Both the position numbers and the translations under genes were made by a program. A DNA stretch of 64,000 nucleotides from assembly GCF_000262305.1 (NCBI RefSeq), contig NC_017910.1:3720001-3784000 (forward strand), read 5' to 3'. This document shows positions 17,497 through 26,611 of this stretch, one piece after another. The notes under the pieces were generated by a model, which saw only the letters and a list, made by a program, of their open reading frames with translations, did no database searches and was not told the DNA's origin. How positions within the stretch are numbered: position 1 is the stretch's first letter; the number at the start of each line of letters is the position of its first letter. This DNA comes from Shimwellia blattae DSM 4481 = NBRC 105725. GTDB lineage: Bacteria > Pseudomonadota > Gammaproteobacteria > Enterobacterales > Enterobacteriaceae.

Positions 17497-19847
17497 TATT
17501 CATCTTCCTCCGGCATAAATTTAAATACAGGCGTGCTTTTTGCCTCGCCGTCCTTTCCGCTGGCAATGGAGATGAACTGTTTAAGGGCGTTCCCCATTGC
17601 AGGTAAATCAAGCGGCATGACCGCGGGAGCACAGAGCCCGAAGCGTTTAACCTTGCGTGTATATGTCCCCATTGTGCCGTATTCAATTTTTCCGGCTTCA
17701 ATTTTCAGGTAGCTGCCGCCACCGATCAGCGTGATACGCTTTTTGCCCTGAAACAGTATTTCACTCATGGATGCGATGCTGAGCCTCTGCTCTGCGCTGA
17801 TATGCATAGCCCCGTTCTGCGCCTGAACCTGTACCGGGCCTTCTCCCGAAATCAGGCTCAGCTTGCCCGTGTGGGCGAACATGCCAAGGGATTCTCCGGC
17901 AAGTAGGGTCGTGTTGCCCACTGACCCGCTGCTGATATCGCCCCCGGCATTCATGGCGATATTGCCTGCTGCCGCCAGTTGCATATGTTCGCCACTGGTA
18001 AACGCCACACCTTCAGGGCCATGGAAGTGAATCATTTCGTGCAAGTCCCGGAATCGCTCCGCAAACATCGCCTGCTGGCTGGCAATATCGGCCTCCAGCG
18101 CCTGCACCTGTGCAGCCGCGAGAGACAAGGCTTTGATTTGCTGCTGACAGAGTTCAATCTCATGCAGTGCGGTATCCATATCCAGCACATCGCCAGCGGC
18201 TTTCGTCTGCCCGTCAGCGGTGACAAGCAACCCTTTTGAGACACGAATTACGCCATATTCATCGGTGCGTAGTTCAAAGCCAGAGCCTCGCTGTTTGCCC
18301 TGTTCATCAGTAATATGGCCCTGATTAAGCTGTGACGCGCCATACGGGGTGGTCAGTGCAATATGCTCTTCACCCCGTAGATCCTCCATTCGCAACGTAT
18401 TCCCCCCAGCTGTACGCAGAATGTTCTGGCTGTGGTTATCACGATAAACAACGTCGACGTGTTCTGAGTCATGAAAGGCATGCGCGATATAGGGACGGTC
18501 AGGGTCACCATAGTGAAACGCGACTCCCACTTCCGTACCGGCTACCAGAGGCATATGCCAGCCGTAATTATCACCGGCCACGGGTTTCATCATACGCAGC
18601 CACGGATAAGCAAACCCAGGCTCACACTCTTCCAGATTAAAATCCATCCGCACTCGATAGCGTCCTGACTCGTCAAGATGTGCATATGGATCATTCTTTT
18701 CGCGGCTTTCCACCCGACCCGGTATCGTACCGTGAACTTCGGGACGGGAAATTTCAGTGGGTCGGAAACAATATTCTTCCCGGTACGGCATACCCCAGAC
18801 AGACACATACAGGCGCGTGTCCCGTGAGCCACGATATGATACAAAGGCGATAATCACCCCGTTTTTAACGTCGTCCAGGTTTGCACCAGCCGGGTCAATC
18901 ACCATCCCCGGACTCAACCAGTACGCGTTACTGAACAGATGAAGGTAAGCCGATTTATTCAACTCACGCTCATGGCGAATGCGGGCATAAAAAGCACCGC
19001 TTTCGCTTGCAGGCTCCGGATCGGTATCCTCTCCGGCCTCAAGATAAGGCTCTGTATAACGATAATGCTCACCTGTTGTCACGGCTGGAGAACGCACTGA
19101 GACAGTAGCATCCATCGGCTCCTGTGCTATTCGATGATTATAGTGACGGGTTGACACCTTACCCGTCACTACCTTGTGCCATGTACGCACACCCCAGCAA
19201 CAGAGTTCCGCACCATCATACAGGCCGGAAGGTTCATGATAGGGCAGGCTACCGTTAAAGATATAGTGAAGCTGACTGTCCCCAAAGACCGTAACATCAA
19301 GCTCTGTGACGTCATTCATCTCCTGACGAAACCAGATACCTACCTCGGACAGGATGCGCCGAATAAACTGAAGGTCAGTTTCACGCCACTGGGTTATCAG
19401 CTCACGGACCGGATAATCTCGGGAAAGTTTAAAATCAAAATCAGCGCCCTCCAGACCATGATGACGCAATACCTGTTCAACCACTTCTGGTACAGAAAGA
19501 TTCTGATAAATCGCACAGCGCCGGGAGCAGGAGAGTAAAGCGAGGCGAGATTCCAGGGTAACTGCATAATGTAACTGATCAGCAGTTGAAGAAAGCCATT
19601 CAAGACCCGTAATGATGCCATGAACAACTTTGCAGCCTCTCATGCTGAAACTGGCGTATTTCAAAAGGACATCTTCGCCCTGAACTTGCTGTGAGGTGGT
19701 GAACTCAATTCGCCATGAAAAAGGTTTACTCAGAGCCTCCGTTCCCCTGAACCGTAATACATCAGGTTTGACGGTACTGGCATTGATATCCAGTACGTAG
19801 CGGGATAAGGAGCCTTTCCCGGTGAATGCAGCATGATCCGTCAACAT
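17496..19847 (-). CDS. vgrG: VgrG type VI secretion spike protein
   Basis: 783 residues, start MLTDHAAFTGKGSLSRYVLD with AGGATAA upstream. Phage gp44/gp27-like N-terminal half, OB-fold gp5-like centre around 'HGTIPGRVESREKNDPYAHL', then a DUF2345-type beta-helical spike (about 540-720). The C-terminal tail (about 720-783) is short and carries no enzyme domain, so it more likely serves as a docking site for the next gene's product. No other T6SS structural gene occurs in the window, so this is an orphan vgrG island depending on an apparatus elsewhere. Confidence 0.93.
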   Translation of the reverse strand: MLTDHAAFTGKGSLSRYVLDINASTVKPDVLRFRGTEALSKPFSWRIEFTTSQQVQGEDVLLKYASFSMRGCKVVHGIITGLEWLSSTADQLHYAVTLESRLALLSCSRRCAIYQNLSVPEVVEQVLRHHGLEGADFDFKLSRDYPVRELITQWRETDLQFIRRILSEVGIWFRQEMNDVTELDVTVFGDSQLHYIFNGSLPYHEPSGLYDGAELCCWGVRTWHKVVTGKVSTRHYNHRIAQEPMDATVSVRSPAVTTGEHYRYTEPYLEAGEDTDPEPASESGAFYARIRHERELNKSAYLHLFSNAYWLSPGMVIDPAGANLDDVKNGVIIAFVSYRGSRDTRLYVSVWGMPYREEYCFRPTEISRPEVHGTIPGRVESREKNDPYAHLDESGRYRVRMDFNLEECEPGFAYPWLRMMKPVAGDNYGWHMPLVAGTEVGVAFHYGDPDRPYIAHAFHDSEHVDVVYRDNHSQNILRTAGGNTLRMEDLRGEEHIALTTPYGASQLNQGHITDEQGKQRGSGFELRTDEYGVIRVSKGLLVTADGQTKAAGDVLDMDTALHEIELCQQQIKALSLAAAQVQALEADIASQQAMFAERFRDLHEMIHFHGPEGVAFTSGEHMQLAAAGNIAMNAGGDISSGSVGNTTLLAGESLGMFAHTGKLSLISGEGPVQVQAQNGAMHISAEQRLSIASMSEILFQGKKRITLIGGGSYLKIEAGKIEYGTMGTYTRKVKRFGLCAPAVMPLDLPAMGNALKQFISIASGKDGEAKSTPVFKFMPEEDE

Positions 19848-20130
19848 AATTTATCCTGAATGAAGTAAATCCCCAGGGAAAGCCCATCCTGATCAAGTGG
19901 TTATTGTTTTTTTACTAACCGGGAAACACAAGTAATCAGCAAGTTACATGTATCATGTGATAAGCAGTACAGGCTTTGTTTATGGTGCAATACCTCAGAC
20001 ATACACAAAAAGAGCTTCAAAGATGCGCTAAGGTAGAGTTCTGATAGATATTACAAGACTAATGTTTGAGCAAAACATTCACTTTTTGCTGAAAAAACAC
20101 GCGTCCGAACGACTCTATGAAGATTTTCCA
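19848..20130. other. Intergenic region between vgrG and pheU
   Basis: AT-rich, no gene, no integrase and no repeat of the tRNA end seen. It must hold the vgrG promoter on the minus strand; I cannot pick a convincing -35/-10 pair. Confidence 0.5.
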
Positions 20131-20159
20131 TTGACGGAATAAAGGTAATACAGTCTAAT
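20131..20159 (+). promoter_or_regulatory. Promoter of tRNA-Phe
   Basis: TTGACG (20131-20136), 17-nt gap, TCTAAT (20154-20159), followed by a GC-rich discriminator ACGCC typical of stable-RNA promoters under stringent control. The tRNA begins 11 nt later. Confidence 0.75.
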
Positions 20160-20169
20160 ACGCCTCGTT

Positions 20170-20245
20170 GCCCGGATAGCTCAGTCGGTAGAGCAGGGGA
20201 TTGAAAATCCCCGTGTCCTTGGTTCGATTCCGAGTCCGGGCACCA
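20170..20245 (+). tRNA. pheU: tRNA-Phe (GAA anticodon)
   Basis: 76 nt including encoded CCA. Acceptor GCCCGGA pairs with TCCGGGC; D-arm AGCTCAGTCGGTAGAGC; anticodon arm GGGGATTGAAAATCCCC with GAA; T-arm with GGTTCGATTCC. Synteny (next to yjdC in E. coli) identifies pheU rather than pheV. Confidence 0.98.
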
Positions 20246-20255
20246 CTATTCAAAG

Positions 20256-20281
20256 AACCCGCCAAAAAGGCGGGTTTTTGC
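20256..20281 (+). terminator. Terminator after pheU
   Basis: AACCCGCC-AAAAA-GGCGGGTT stem-loop followed by TTTTG; 10 nt past the tRNA. It may also stop the convergent transporter gene. Confidence 0.85.
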
Positions 20282-20297
20282 TTTTGGGCAAGCGATC

Positions 20298-21479
20298 TCA
20301 CCCCCTGCGCGCCAGTCTGAATGTCAGCACCGCCGCGCACACCAGCAGCACACCGCTCAGCCCAAACGCGCTTTGCCAGCCATACTGGTCGAACATCATC
20401 CCCCCGGCCGTTGACCCCATCGCAATGGAAAGCTGAATCACGGCGACCATCAGCCCGCCTCCGGCCTCTGCCTCACCGGGCAATGTCCGGGCAAGCCATG
20501 TCCACCACCCCACCGGGGCTGCCGTGGAAACCATACCCCAGCCCGCCAGCAGGGGGGCCACCACCCAGGCGTGATGCCCCGCCAGCATTAAGATCCCGGC
20601 AATGGCCGCCATCACCAGCGGAATCGCTATCAGCACAGGCCAGAGCCTGCGGCTGAATAACGGGCTGATAACCAGCGTGCCGACAACCCCCGCCATGCCA
20701 GTGATAAGCAGCATCAGGGATAATGTACCGGCACTCACCCGGGTAACATGCTCCAGAAACGGGCGCAGATAGGTAAATAACGCAAACTGGCCCATATAAA
20801 AGCCCCCGCAGGCCAGCAAACCGAGGAGCACAACCGGGCGGCAAAGCCGCCGGTACACCCCACCCTGAGCCTTACCGGAATCAGCGGCCTTCATGGCAGG
20901 CAGGCTGAAGCCCTGCCAGAGCAACGCCACAACCGCCACTGGCACCAGGCATAAAAACGCCCCGTGCCACCCGACAGTCGTCCCCAGATAACTGCCCAGC
21001 GGCGGCGCTACCACGGTTGCCAGCGCATTACCGCTATTAAAAATAGCCAGCGCCCGGGGAACCCGGTGCGGCGGCACAAGGCGCATCGCCGTTGCCGTAG
21101 ATATGGACCAGAACCCGCCAATGGCAATACCAATCAGTGCCCGTCCCACCATATAAACCGGATAACTGTGGGCCAGGGCAATCGTCACCCCCGATATGGC
21201 CATCAACGCCGTCATTCCCGACAGCAGGTATTTACGATCCAGCCGCCCGGCAATCGCCGGAAGGAGCAGGCTGGTCAGCACGGCAAAGGCACCGGAAATC
21301 GCAATGCCCCGCCCCGCCTGCCCTTCGGTTATGGCTAAATCCCGGGCAATCGGCGTCAGCAGGCTGACCGGCATAAACTCTGAGGCAATCAGAACAAAAA
21401 TCGCCAGTGTCATGGCAAAAACGCCCCCCCAGTGCGCAGATACTTTCACATGGGGGGTTTCACAAACTACTTCAGACAT
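20298..21479 (-). CDS. NepI-like MFS exporter (DHA1 family)
   Basis: 393 residues, twelve predicted membrane segments. Similar in plan and in several stretches (EFMPVSLLTPIARDL, LGSYLG, PVGWWTWLAR) to E. coli NepI, a purine-ribonucleoside efflux pump, but clearly not the ortholog by position. Motif-A-like GRLDRKY between segments 2 and 3. Substrate unknown; efflux of a small polar molecule is the safe reading. Convergent with pheU and upstream of nothing obviously related; the hydrolase gene ends about 90 nt before its start, same strand. Confidence 0.75.
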   Translation of the reverse strand: MSEVVCETPHVKVSAHWGGVFAMTLAIFVLIASEFMPVSLLTPIARDLAITEGQAGRGIAISGAFAVLTSLLLPAIAGRLDRKYLLSGMTALMAISGVTIALAHSYPVYMVGRALIGIAIGGFWSISTATAMRLVPPHRVPRALAIFNSGNALATVVAPPLGSYLGTTVGWHGAFLCLVPVAVVALLWQGFSLPAMKAADSGKAQGGVYRRLCRPVVLLGLLACGGFYMGQFALFTYLRPFLEHVTRVSAGTLSLMLLITGMAGVVGTLVISPLFSRRLWPVLIAIPLVMAAIAGILMLAGHHAWVVAPLLAGWGMVSTAAPVGWWTWLARTLPGEAEAGGGLMVAVIQLSIAMGSTAGGMMFDQYGWQSAFGLSGVLLVCAAVLTFRLARRG

Positions 21480-21567
21480 TATTCGTCTCTCTTAATATTT
21501 CCCGGCCAGCCATACCCGCCACCCGCAATAACCGCGGGCGACAGGGTTAACTGGTCGGTGCTATCAC

Positions 21568-22701
21568 TTATTTCAGTTTTGTTTTAAAAAACTGCTCAAA
21601 CCGGGAAAACGGGATTTTTCCGGCCACGTTATCGTATAAATCCACATGGTTAGCGCCGGGCACTATCAGCAGGGTTTTATCTTTACTGCCCAGCGCGTTA
21701 TAGGCGTCTTCGGCAAAGTAGCGCGAGTGGGCGTGTTCACCGGTAACAATTAACGCCGGAATGGTCATTTCACTGGCATAGCTCAGCAGCGGCATATTCA
21801 TAAACGCCAGCGGCATTGTGGTATTCCATGCGCCATTCGAATTCACCGAACGCGGGTGAAAGCCCCGTGGCATCCGGTAATAATCAAAAAACTCTTTCAG
21901 CACCGGGTCAGGGTTCGCAGGTAATGTTTCCGGCAAGGCCCGGTCGGCGGCGCTGGCATGGCCACTGTTATCGACATAAATATCGTGGTTCGACTGTGCG
22001 ATGGTGCCGCTTTGCGCATCCTTCCAGCGCTGGGCGTTCAGGTATCTCAGCACGATACGGCGATCGGCGGTGGAATACCGATCCTTACCGTTTCCCACCC
22101 CGTGGCCCATGGCCCGGCTCATGTCGTACATCACGCTGGTTGCCACCGCTTTCACCCGCGTATCCATGGTTGCCGCATTCAGCGCCATCCCGCCCCAGCC
22201 ACAAATGCCCAGTAAACCGATACGGTCACGATCGACCTCTTTTTGCAGGCCGAGGAAATCCACCGCCGCGCTGAAATCTTCGGTATTGATATCCGGAGAG
22301 GCCACATTGCGGGGGTAGCCGCCGCTTTCACCGGTGTAGGAGGGATCAAATGCCAGCGTCACAAATCCCTGCTCTGCCAGGGTTTGCGCATACAGGCCGC
22401 TGGACTGCTCCTTCACGGCGCCAAAAGGGCCGCTGACGGCAATAGCGGCCAGTTTGCGATCGCCACGATCCACGGGAACATAAAGATCCCCGACAAGCGT
22501 AATGCCGTAGCGGTTAGGAAAGGTCACTTTACGGTGGCTCACCTTCTGGCTTTCGGCGAATGTTTTGTCCCATTTTTCAACCAGTGAAACGGGGGCATTT
22601 GGGTTAGTGGTCTCTGCATGGCTCATGGTGGTCACTCCGGTTAATGATGTACAGAGCAGCATGGCGGGTAGCGCGGCAATCAGTTTTCTGGTGAATGTCA
22701 T
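21568..22701 (-). CDS. Exported alpha/beta hydrolase, Cys-nucleophile type
   Basis: 377 residues from MTFTRKLIAALPAMLLCTSL (GGGGG ribosome site 8 nt upstream; an ATG 15 nt earlier lacks one). Signal peptide cleaved near SHA-ETT, so periplasmic. The alpha/beta-hydrolase nucleophile elbow reads G-I-C-G-W-G, giving Cys in place of Ser, as in dienelactone hydrolases; acid and His candidates are in VTGEHAHSRY and PGANHVDLYD near the C-terminus. Divergent from a LysR gene, its likely regulator. Close to uncharacterised YcjY-type enzymes; substrate unknown. Confidence 0.75.
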   Translation of the reverse strand: MTFTRKLIAALPAMLLCTSLTGVTTMSHAETTNPNAPVSLVEKWDKTFAESQKVSHRKVTFPNRYGITLVGDLYVPVDRGDRKLAAIAVSGPFGAVKEQSSGLYAQTLAEQGFVTLAFDPSYTGESGGYPRNVASPDINTEDFSAAVDFLGLQKEVDRDRIGLLGICGWGGMALNAATMDTRVKAVATSVMYDMSRAMGHGVGNGKDRYSTADRRIVLRYLNAQRWKDAQSGTIAQSNHDIYVDNSGHASAADRALPETLPANPDPVLKEFFDYYRMPRGFHPRSVNSNGAWNTTMPLAFMNMPLLSYASEMTIPALIVTGEHAHSRYFAEDAYNALGSKDKTLLIVPGANHVDLYDNVAGKIPFSRFEQFFKTKLK

Positions 22702-22862
22702 GGTGTAAACCCCCATTAAAAACAATGTGTTGTTACAAACCGCATCCGGTAATACTGCGGTACTCTGTTTCAGTGGGGCCATTATAATGAGCAAAAATAG
22801 TGCTGATTAGCGGGGTAAAATTGCTAGAATTCATATCATTTTGTTATTAATAAGGCAGGGCG

Positions 22863-23747
22863 ATGGCGAAGCGGGAAAACTATAACGACCTCTATCTGTT
22901 TATGCTGGTCGTGCAGGAGGGCAGCTTCACAGCGGCAGCCCGGCGGCTGGGCCTGGCGCAGTCCGGGATCAGCCGCGCCATCCGTGAACTTGAAGAGCGG
23001 CTGGGCATGCAGCTGCTGGTGCGCACCACCCGTAAGCTCTCACTCACCCAGGCGGGCGAGCAACTCTACCGGACAACCGAATCCGGGTTTAACGCACTGG
23101 ATTCGGGCCTTGCCACACTGGCTTATTACCGTAATACCCCGTCGGGAACGGTGCGTATTAACGCCAGCCAGCACGCGATTGATAAAATCCTGCTGCCGAA
23201 GCTGGCAGTGTTTAAACAGCGCTACCCCGATATCCGGCTGGAGCTCATCAGCGAGAACCGCTTTGTTGATATTATCGCGCAGCGGTTTGACGCCGGTGTG
23301 CGCCTGGGGCCGGAAGTGGGCGGTGGCATGGTGGCGGTGCGCATTACGCCCGATATGGAGATGGCGGTGGTGGGCACCCCCGACCATTTTCGCCGCTATG
23401 GTTTCCCGCAAACCCCGGCAGATTTAGTGGTCCACCCCTGTATTGCCTACCAGTTCGCCGACGGCAGTCTGTACCAGTGGGAGCTGAGCCAGAACGGGAA
23501 GCACATCACCCACCACCCGCAGGGGCAGTGGGCGCTCTCAGACAGCTATATGGAGGTTGCCGCCGCCAGGGCCGGGCTCGGCCTGGCTTACGTGCCGGAG
23601 GATCTGGTCGCCGGGGATATCGCACAGGGAACGCTTATCCGGGTATTACAGCGCTACAGCCTGAAGCTGGAAGGGTCATATCTTTATTATCCTCATCGTA
23701 ATGTTTCACCGGCCCTGAGGGCCGTGATTGATACGCTGAAGATCTAG
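22863..23747 (+). CDS. LysR-family regulator, divergent from the hydrolase
   Basis: 294 residues. Helix-turn-helix SFTAAARRLGLAQSGISRAIRELEERLG (about 20-47), then the LysR effector domain. Belongs to the CrgA/AaeR-like branch by feel. The 160-nt gap to the hydrolase is the expected control region. The stop codon overlaps that of the convergent ABC ATPase gene in a palindromic CTAG. Confidence 0.88.
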   Translation: MAKRENYNDLYLFMLVVQEGSFTAAARRLGLAQSGISRAIRELEERLGMQLLVRTTRKLSLTQAGEQLYRTTESGFNALDSGLATLAYYRNTPSGTVRINASQHAIDKILLPKLAVFKQRYPDIRLELISENRFVDIIAQRFDAGVRLGPEVGGGMVAVRITPDMEMAVVGTPDHFRRYGFPQTPADLVVHPCIAYQFADGSLYQWELSQNGKHITHHPQGQWALSDSYMEVAAARAGLGLAYVPEDLVAGDIAQGTLIRVLQRYSLKLEGSYLYYPHRNVSPALRAVIDTLKI

Positions 23748-24556
23748 CCGCGATTCAGGCGCACTGCTGGCGTCTGCCCGCAACAGGGAAGAGCCCCGTC
23801 AAGGATAACCTGGGGTTTCCCCTCAGAGCAGCGCTCAACCCGGCCACGCACTCCGTACACCCGGGCCAGCGTGTCCGGGGTTATCACCACCTCTGGCGCA
23901 CCGCAGGCCACTTGATGACCATCTTTGAGCATCACAATGTAGTCCCCGTGGCGCATGGCGATATTAATATCGTGCACCACCACCACGGTAACCATATTGC
24001 GGGCCGCCGTCTCCCGGGCTATCAGCGCCATAACCTGAAACTGATAGTGCAGATCCAGGGCGCTCAGCGGCTCATCCAGCAGCAGCAGGCGCGGCTGGCG
24101 GATCAGGCACTGGGCCAGGCCCACCAGCTGCTTTTGCCCGCCGGAAAGCTGGTCAAGATAGCTCAGCGCCAGGTGGGCGATACCCAGCTGTTCGAGGATC
24201 TGCATTGCCTGCTGTTTCACGTTCTGCCCCTGCGGGCTTGCGCTGGCGCGCCGGGCGACAATCACCGATTCCAGCACATGCAAATGCACCCCCTGCGCCA
24301 GGGACTGGGGCAAAAAAACCACCTCTCTGGCCCGCGCGTGAAACGCAAGGGTCGCCAGATTTTCCGCACCAAGATACACCGCCCCCCGGGCCGGGTTCAG
24401 CCCCGCCAGGGCGCGCAGCAGTGTTGATTTGCCACAGCCGTTTGGCCCGAGCAGCACCGTCACCTGCCCCGCAGACAGCGGCGGAAGGGAAAGATCATGC
24501 AAAATTTCCCGCTTACCGTAACCGGCGCAAAGGTGCTCAATACGCAGCGCGTTCAT
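23744..24556 (-). CDS. Iron-siderophore ABC transporter, ATPase
   Basis: FecE/FhuC-type ATPase energising siderophore import. 270 residues: Walker A GPNGCGKSTLLRALAG (about 36-51), signature LSGGQKQLVGLAQ (about 137-149), Walker B LLLLDEPLSALDL, and the His-loop VVHD. The start overlaps the permease stop by 4 nt. Last gene of the four-gene uptake operon. Confidence 0.92.
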   Translation of the reverse strand: MNALRIEHLCAGYGKREILHDLSLPPLSAGQVTVLLGPNGCGKSTLLRALAGLNPARGAVYLGAENLATLAFHARAREVVFLPQSLAQGVHLHVLESVIVARRASASPQGQNVKQQAMQILEQLGIAHLALSYLDQLSGGQKQLVGLAQCLIRQPRLLLLDEPLSALDLHYQFQVMALIARETAARNMVTVVVVHDINIAMRHGDYIVMLKDGHQVACGAPEVVITPDTLARVYGVRGRVERCSEGKPQVILDGALPCCGQTPAVRLNRG

Positions 24557-25605
24557 CGCTCACTCCTCTGATGGCGGAAGATAATACTCAGGAAGAACGG
24601 CACCCCCACCAGGGAGGTCACAATGCCCACCGGGATCATCACCCCCGGGATAATATTCTTCGCGGCAATGGACGCCAGCAACAGGATCAGCGCCCCCGTC
24701 AGCAGGCTGCCGGGCAGGTAGTAGCGGTGATCTTCACCAAACAACAGGCGGGCAATATGGGGAGCCACCAGGCCAATAAAACCAATCGGCCCGACAAACG
24801 CCACCGACAAGGCAGACAACAGGCTGATGCGCAGCAGCGCGGCAAGCCGCAGGCGGCGAACATCAATGCCGAAGCTCATCGCCCGCTCTTCCCCCAGCCG
24901 CAACGCGGTCAGCTTCCAGCAGTTAAGCAGTGAAAACGGCAACACCAGAGCCAGCGCCCCCGCCAGCACCCCGAGCGTCTCCCGGGAGGCCCGCCCCAGG
25001 CTCCCCATGGTCCAGAACACCAGCCCCTGGAGGGTGTCTTCATCGGCCACAAACTGCATCACCGACACCAGCGCATTAAAGGTAAAGACCAGCGCAATAC
25101 CGAACAGCACCACCCCGGCGCTCGCCATGCGGCTCCAGCGGGACACCATATCCAGCAGCAGCGCAGAGCCCATAGCAAACAAAAACGCATTGGCGGATAT
25201 AAACCACTGGCCAGAAATCCCCGGAATACCGATACCCGATACAATCGCCAGCGCCGCGCCGAACGCCGCAGATGAAGAGACCCCGAGGGTAAAGGGGCTT
25301 GCCAGCGGGTTATTGAGGATGGTCTGCATCTCGGCACCGGCCAGCCCCAGCGCCATCCCCACCAGCAGCGCCATCAGGGCATAGGGCAGGCGGATCTCCA
25401 GCACAATCACCCGGGTGCTGGCGCTCACGCTGTGCGGATGGACCAGCGACGCCCACACATCCCAAAGGGACAGGCCAGACGGCCCGAGGGTAAAATCCAG
25501 CAGCAGCGATCCGGTGATCGCCACGCAGAGAAGGGCCATCACCAGCAGGCGATGGCGCAGGATCTGGCGATACCCCAGATCGATTCCGACAGAAAGTGGG
25601 CTCAT
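24553..25605 (-). CDS. Iron-siderophore ABC transporter, permease (FecCD family)
   Basis: 350 residues, about ten membrane segments, single permease, so it works as a homodimer like BtuC. FecCD-family signatures LGVSSSAAFGAALA and SVAFVGPIGFIGLVAPHIAR are present; the latter includes the coupling-helix region that contacts the ATPase. Starts within the stop of the binding-protein gene (4-nt overlap). Confidence 0.92.
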   Translation of the reverse strand: MSPLSVGIDLGYRQILRHRLLVMALLCVAITGSLLLDFTLGPSGLSLWDVWASLVHPHSVSASTRVIVLEIRLPYALMALLVGMALGLAGAEMQTILNNPLASPFTLGVSSSAAFGAALAIVSGIGIPGISGQWFISANAFLFAMGSALLLDMVSRWSRMASAGVVLFGIALVFTFNALVSVMQFVADEDTLQGLVFWTMGSLGRASRETLGVLAGALALVLPFSLLNCWKLTALRLGEERAMSFGIDVRRLRLAALLRISLLSALSVAFVGPIGFIGLVAPHIARLLFGEDHRYYLPGSLLTGALILLLASIAAKNIIPGVMIPVGIVTSLVGVPFFLSIIFRHQRSER

Positions 25606-26600
25606 TGCGGTGGGTTCAGAATAGTGTCAATTTGCGTGTCGGACAGCTGCAGGCCAAAGAACTGCCGGTAAAAGTGGCGGGTCTCGCTGCGCATATCGAT
25701 ATCGGTAAAGCGCTCCGGGTAGAGCATTTTCGCCAGCCACAGGAACTGCAATGCCTCTTCGCTGGTTTCCCGGCACCACCAGAACATCCCTTTTGGATTC
25801 ACGTAGACCCGGTGATGGACAACCGCATCCGTTCTGGCCCACTGGGGAGAGGCGAGTATCGCCCGGGCATCGCGCTTATTCATTGCCACAATCACCTGGG
25901 GGTTGGCTGCGACCACCCGCTCCAGCGCCACCTCACCGCGCGCGCTCTTTTTGCCGTTAAACCAGTCTTCGGCCACATTGCGGGCCCCGGCCAGATCCAT
26001 CCAGTCCTGGTTAAGAGATGGCCGCCCGGTGGTGATCAGCGGGCTGCCCATGCTGTGGTATACCCGCAGTTGCCGGGACGGCGCCAGACCCGCCAGACGC
26101 CGGGCAACCCGCTGGCGGTTATTTGCGAAATAGGCCTCATACTCTTGCGCTTTCTGGCGGGCATCCGGGCCGAGCACCTGCCCGGTGCTGAGCACCCGCT
26201 GGCGTAACGCAGCCAGGCTGTTCGCCGGGAACACCAGCACCCGTATCCCGGCCTGCTTTAACAGCTCAGGGCGGGGAACCGCCATATTCTGAGCGACAAA
26301 TAACAGCCGGGTATTCAGGGCTATCAGCTGCTCCGGATCTATCTCATGGCTGCTGTTCACACTGATCGCCGGCACCTGGTTAATGTGCGGCAGGCTGGCC
26401 GCAAACAGCGGGATCTTTTGCGCAATGGCCGAGGTGCCGACAATATCATTGCCGTAGCCCAGCATCGTGATTATCGTGTTCTGGGCAGGCCAGGGGGAGG
26501 CTATCCGTACCGGATTGTGCTGTGGGGCCGCCCATGCGCAGCCCCCTGCCAGGGCGCAGCCTGCCAGCGCCAGCATCGCTAATTTTTTACGTATGCTCAT
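25602..26600 (-). CDS. Iron-siderophore periplasmic binding protein
   Basis: 332 residues of the BtuF/FecB-like helical-backbone binding-protein class, with an ITMLGYGNDIVGTS N-lobe and the typical long connecting helix. Export signal at 1-25: either cleavage after AWA or a lipoprotein reading at LAGC (Cys15). The hydrophobic core before Cys15 is short, so I lean to plain cleavage. Lies 12 nt after the receptor gene; delivers the ferric complex to the permease. Confidence 0.9.
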   Translation of the reverse strand: MSIRKKLAMLALAGCALAGGCAWAAPQHNPVRIASPWPAQNTIITMLGYGNDIVGTSAIAQKIPLFAASLPHINQVPAISVNSSHEIDPEQLIALNTRLLFVAQNMAVPRPELLKQAGIRVLVFPANSLAALRQRVLSTGQVLGPDARQKAQEYEAYFANNRQRVARRLAGLAPSRQLRVYHSMGSPLITTGRPSLNQDWMDLAGARNVAEDWFNGKKSARGEVALERVVAANPQVIVAMNKRDARAILASPQWARTDAVVHHRVYVNPKGMFWWCRETSEEALQFLWLAKMLYPERFTDIDMRSETRHFYRQFFGLQLSDTQIDTILNPPQ

Positions 26601-26611
26601 AAAGATACCGC

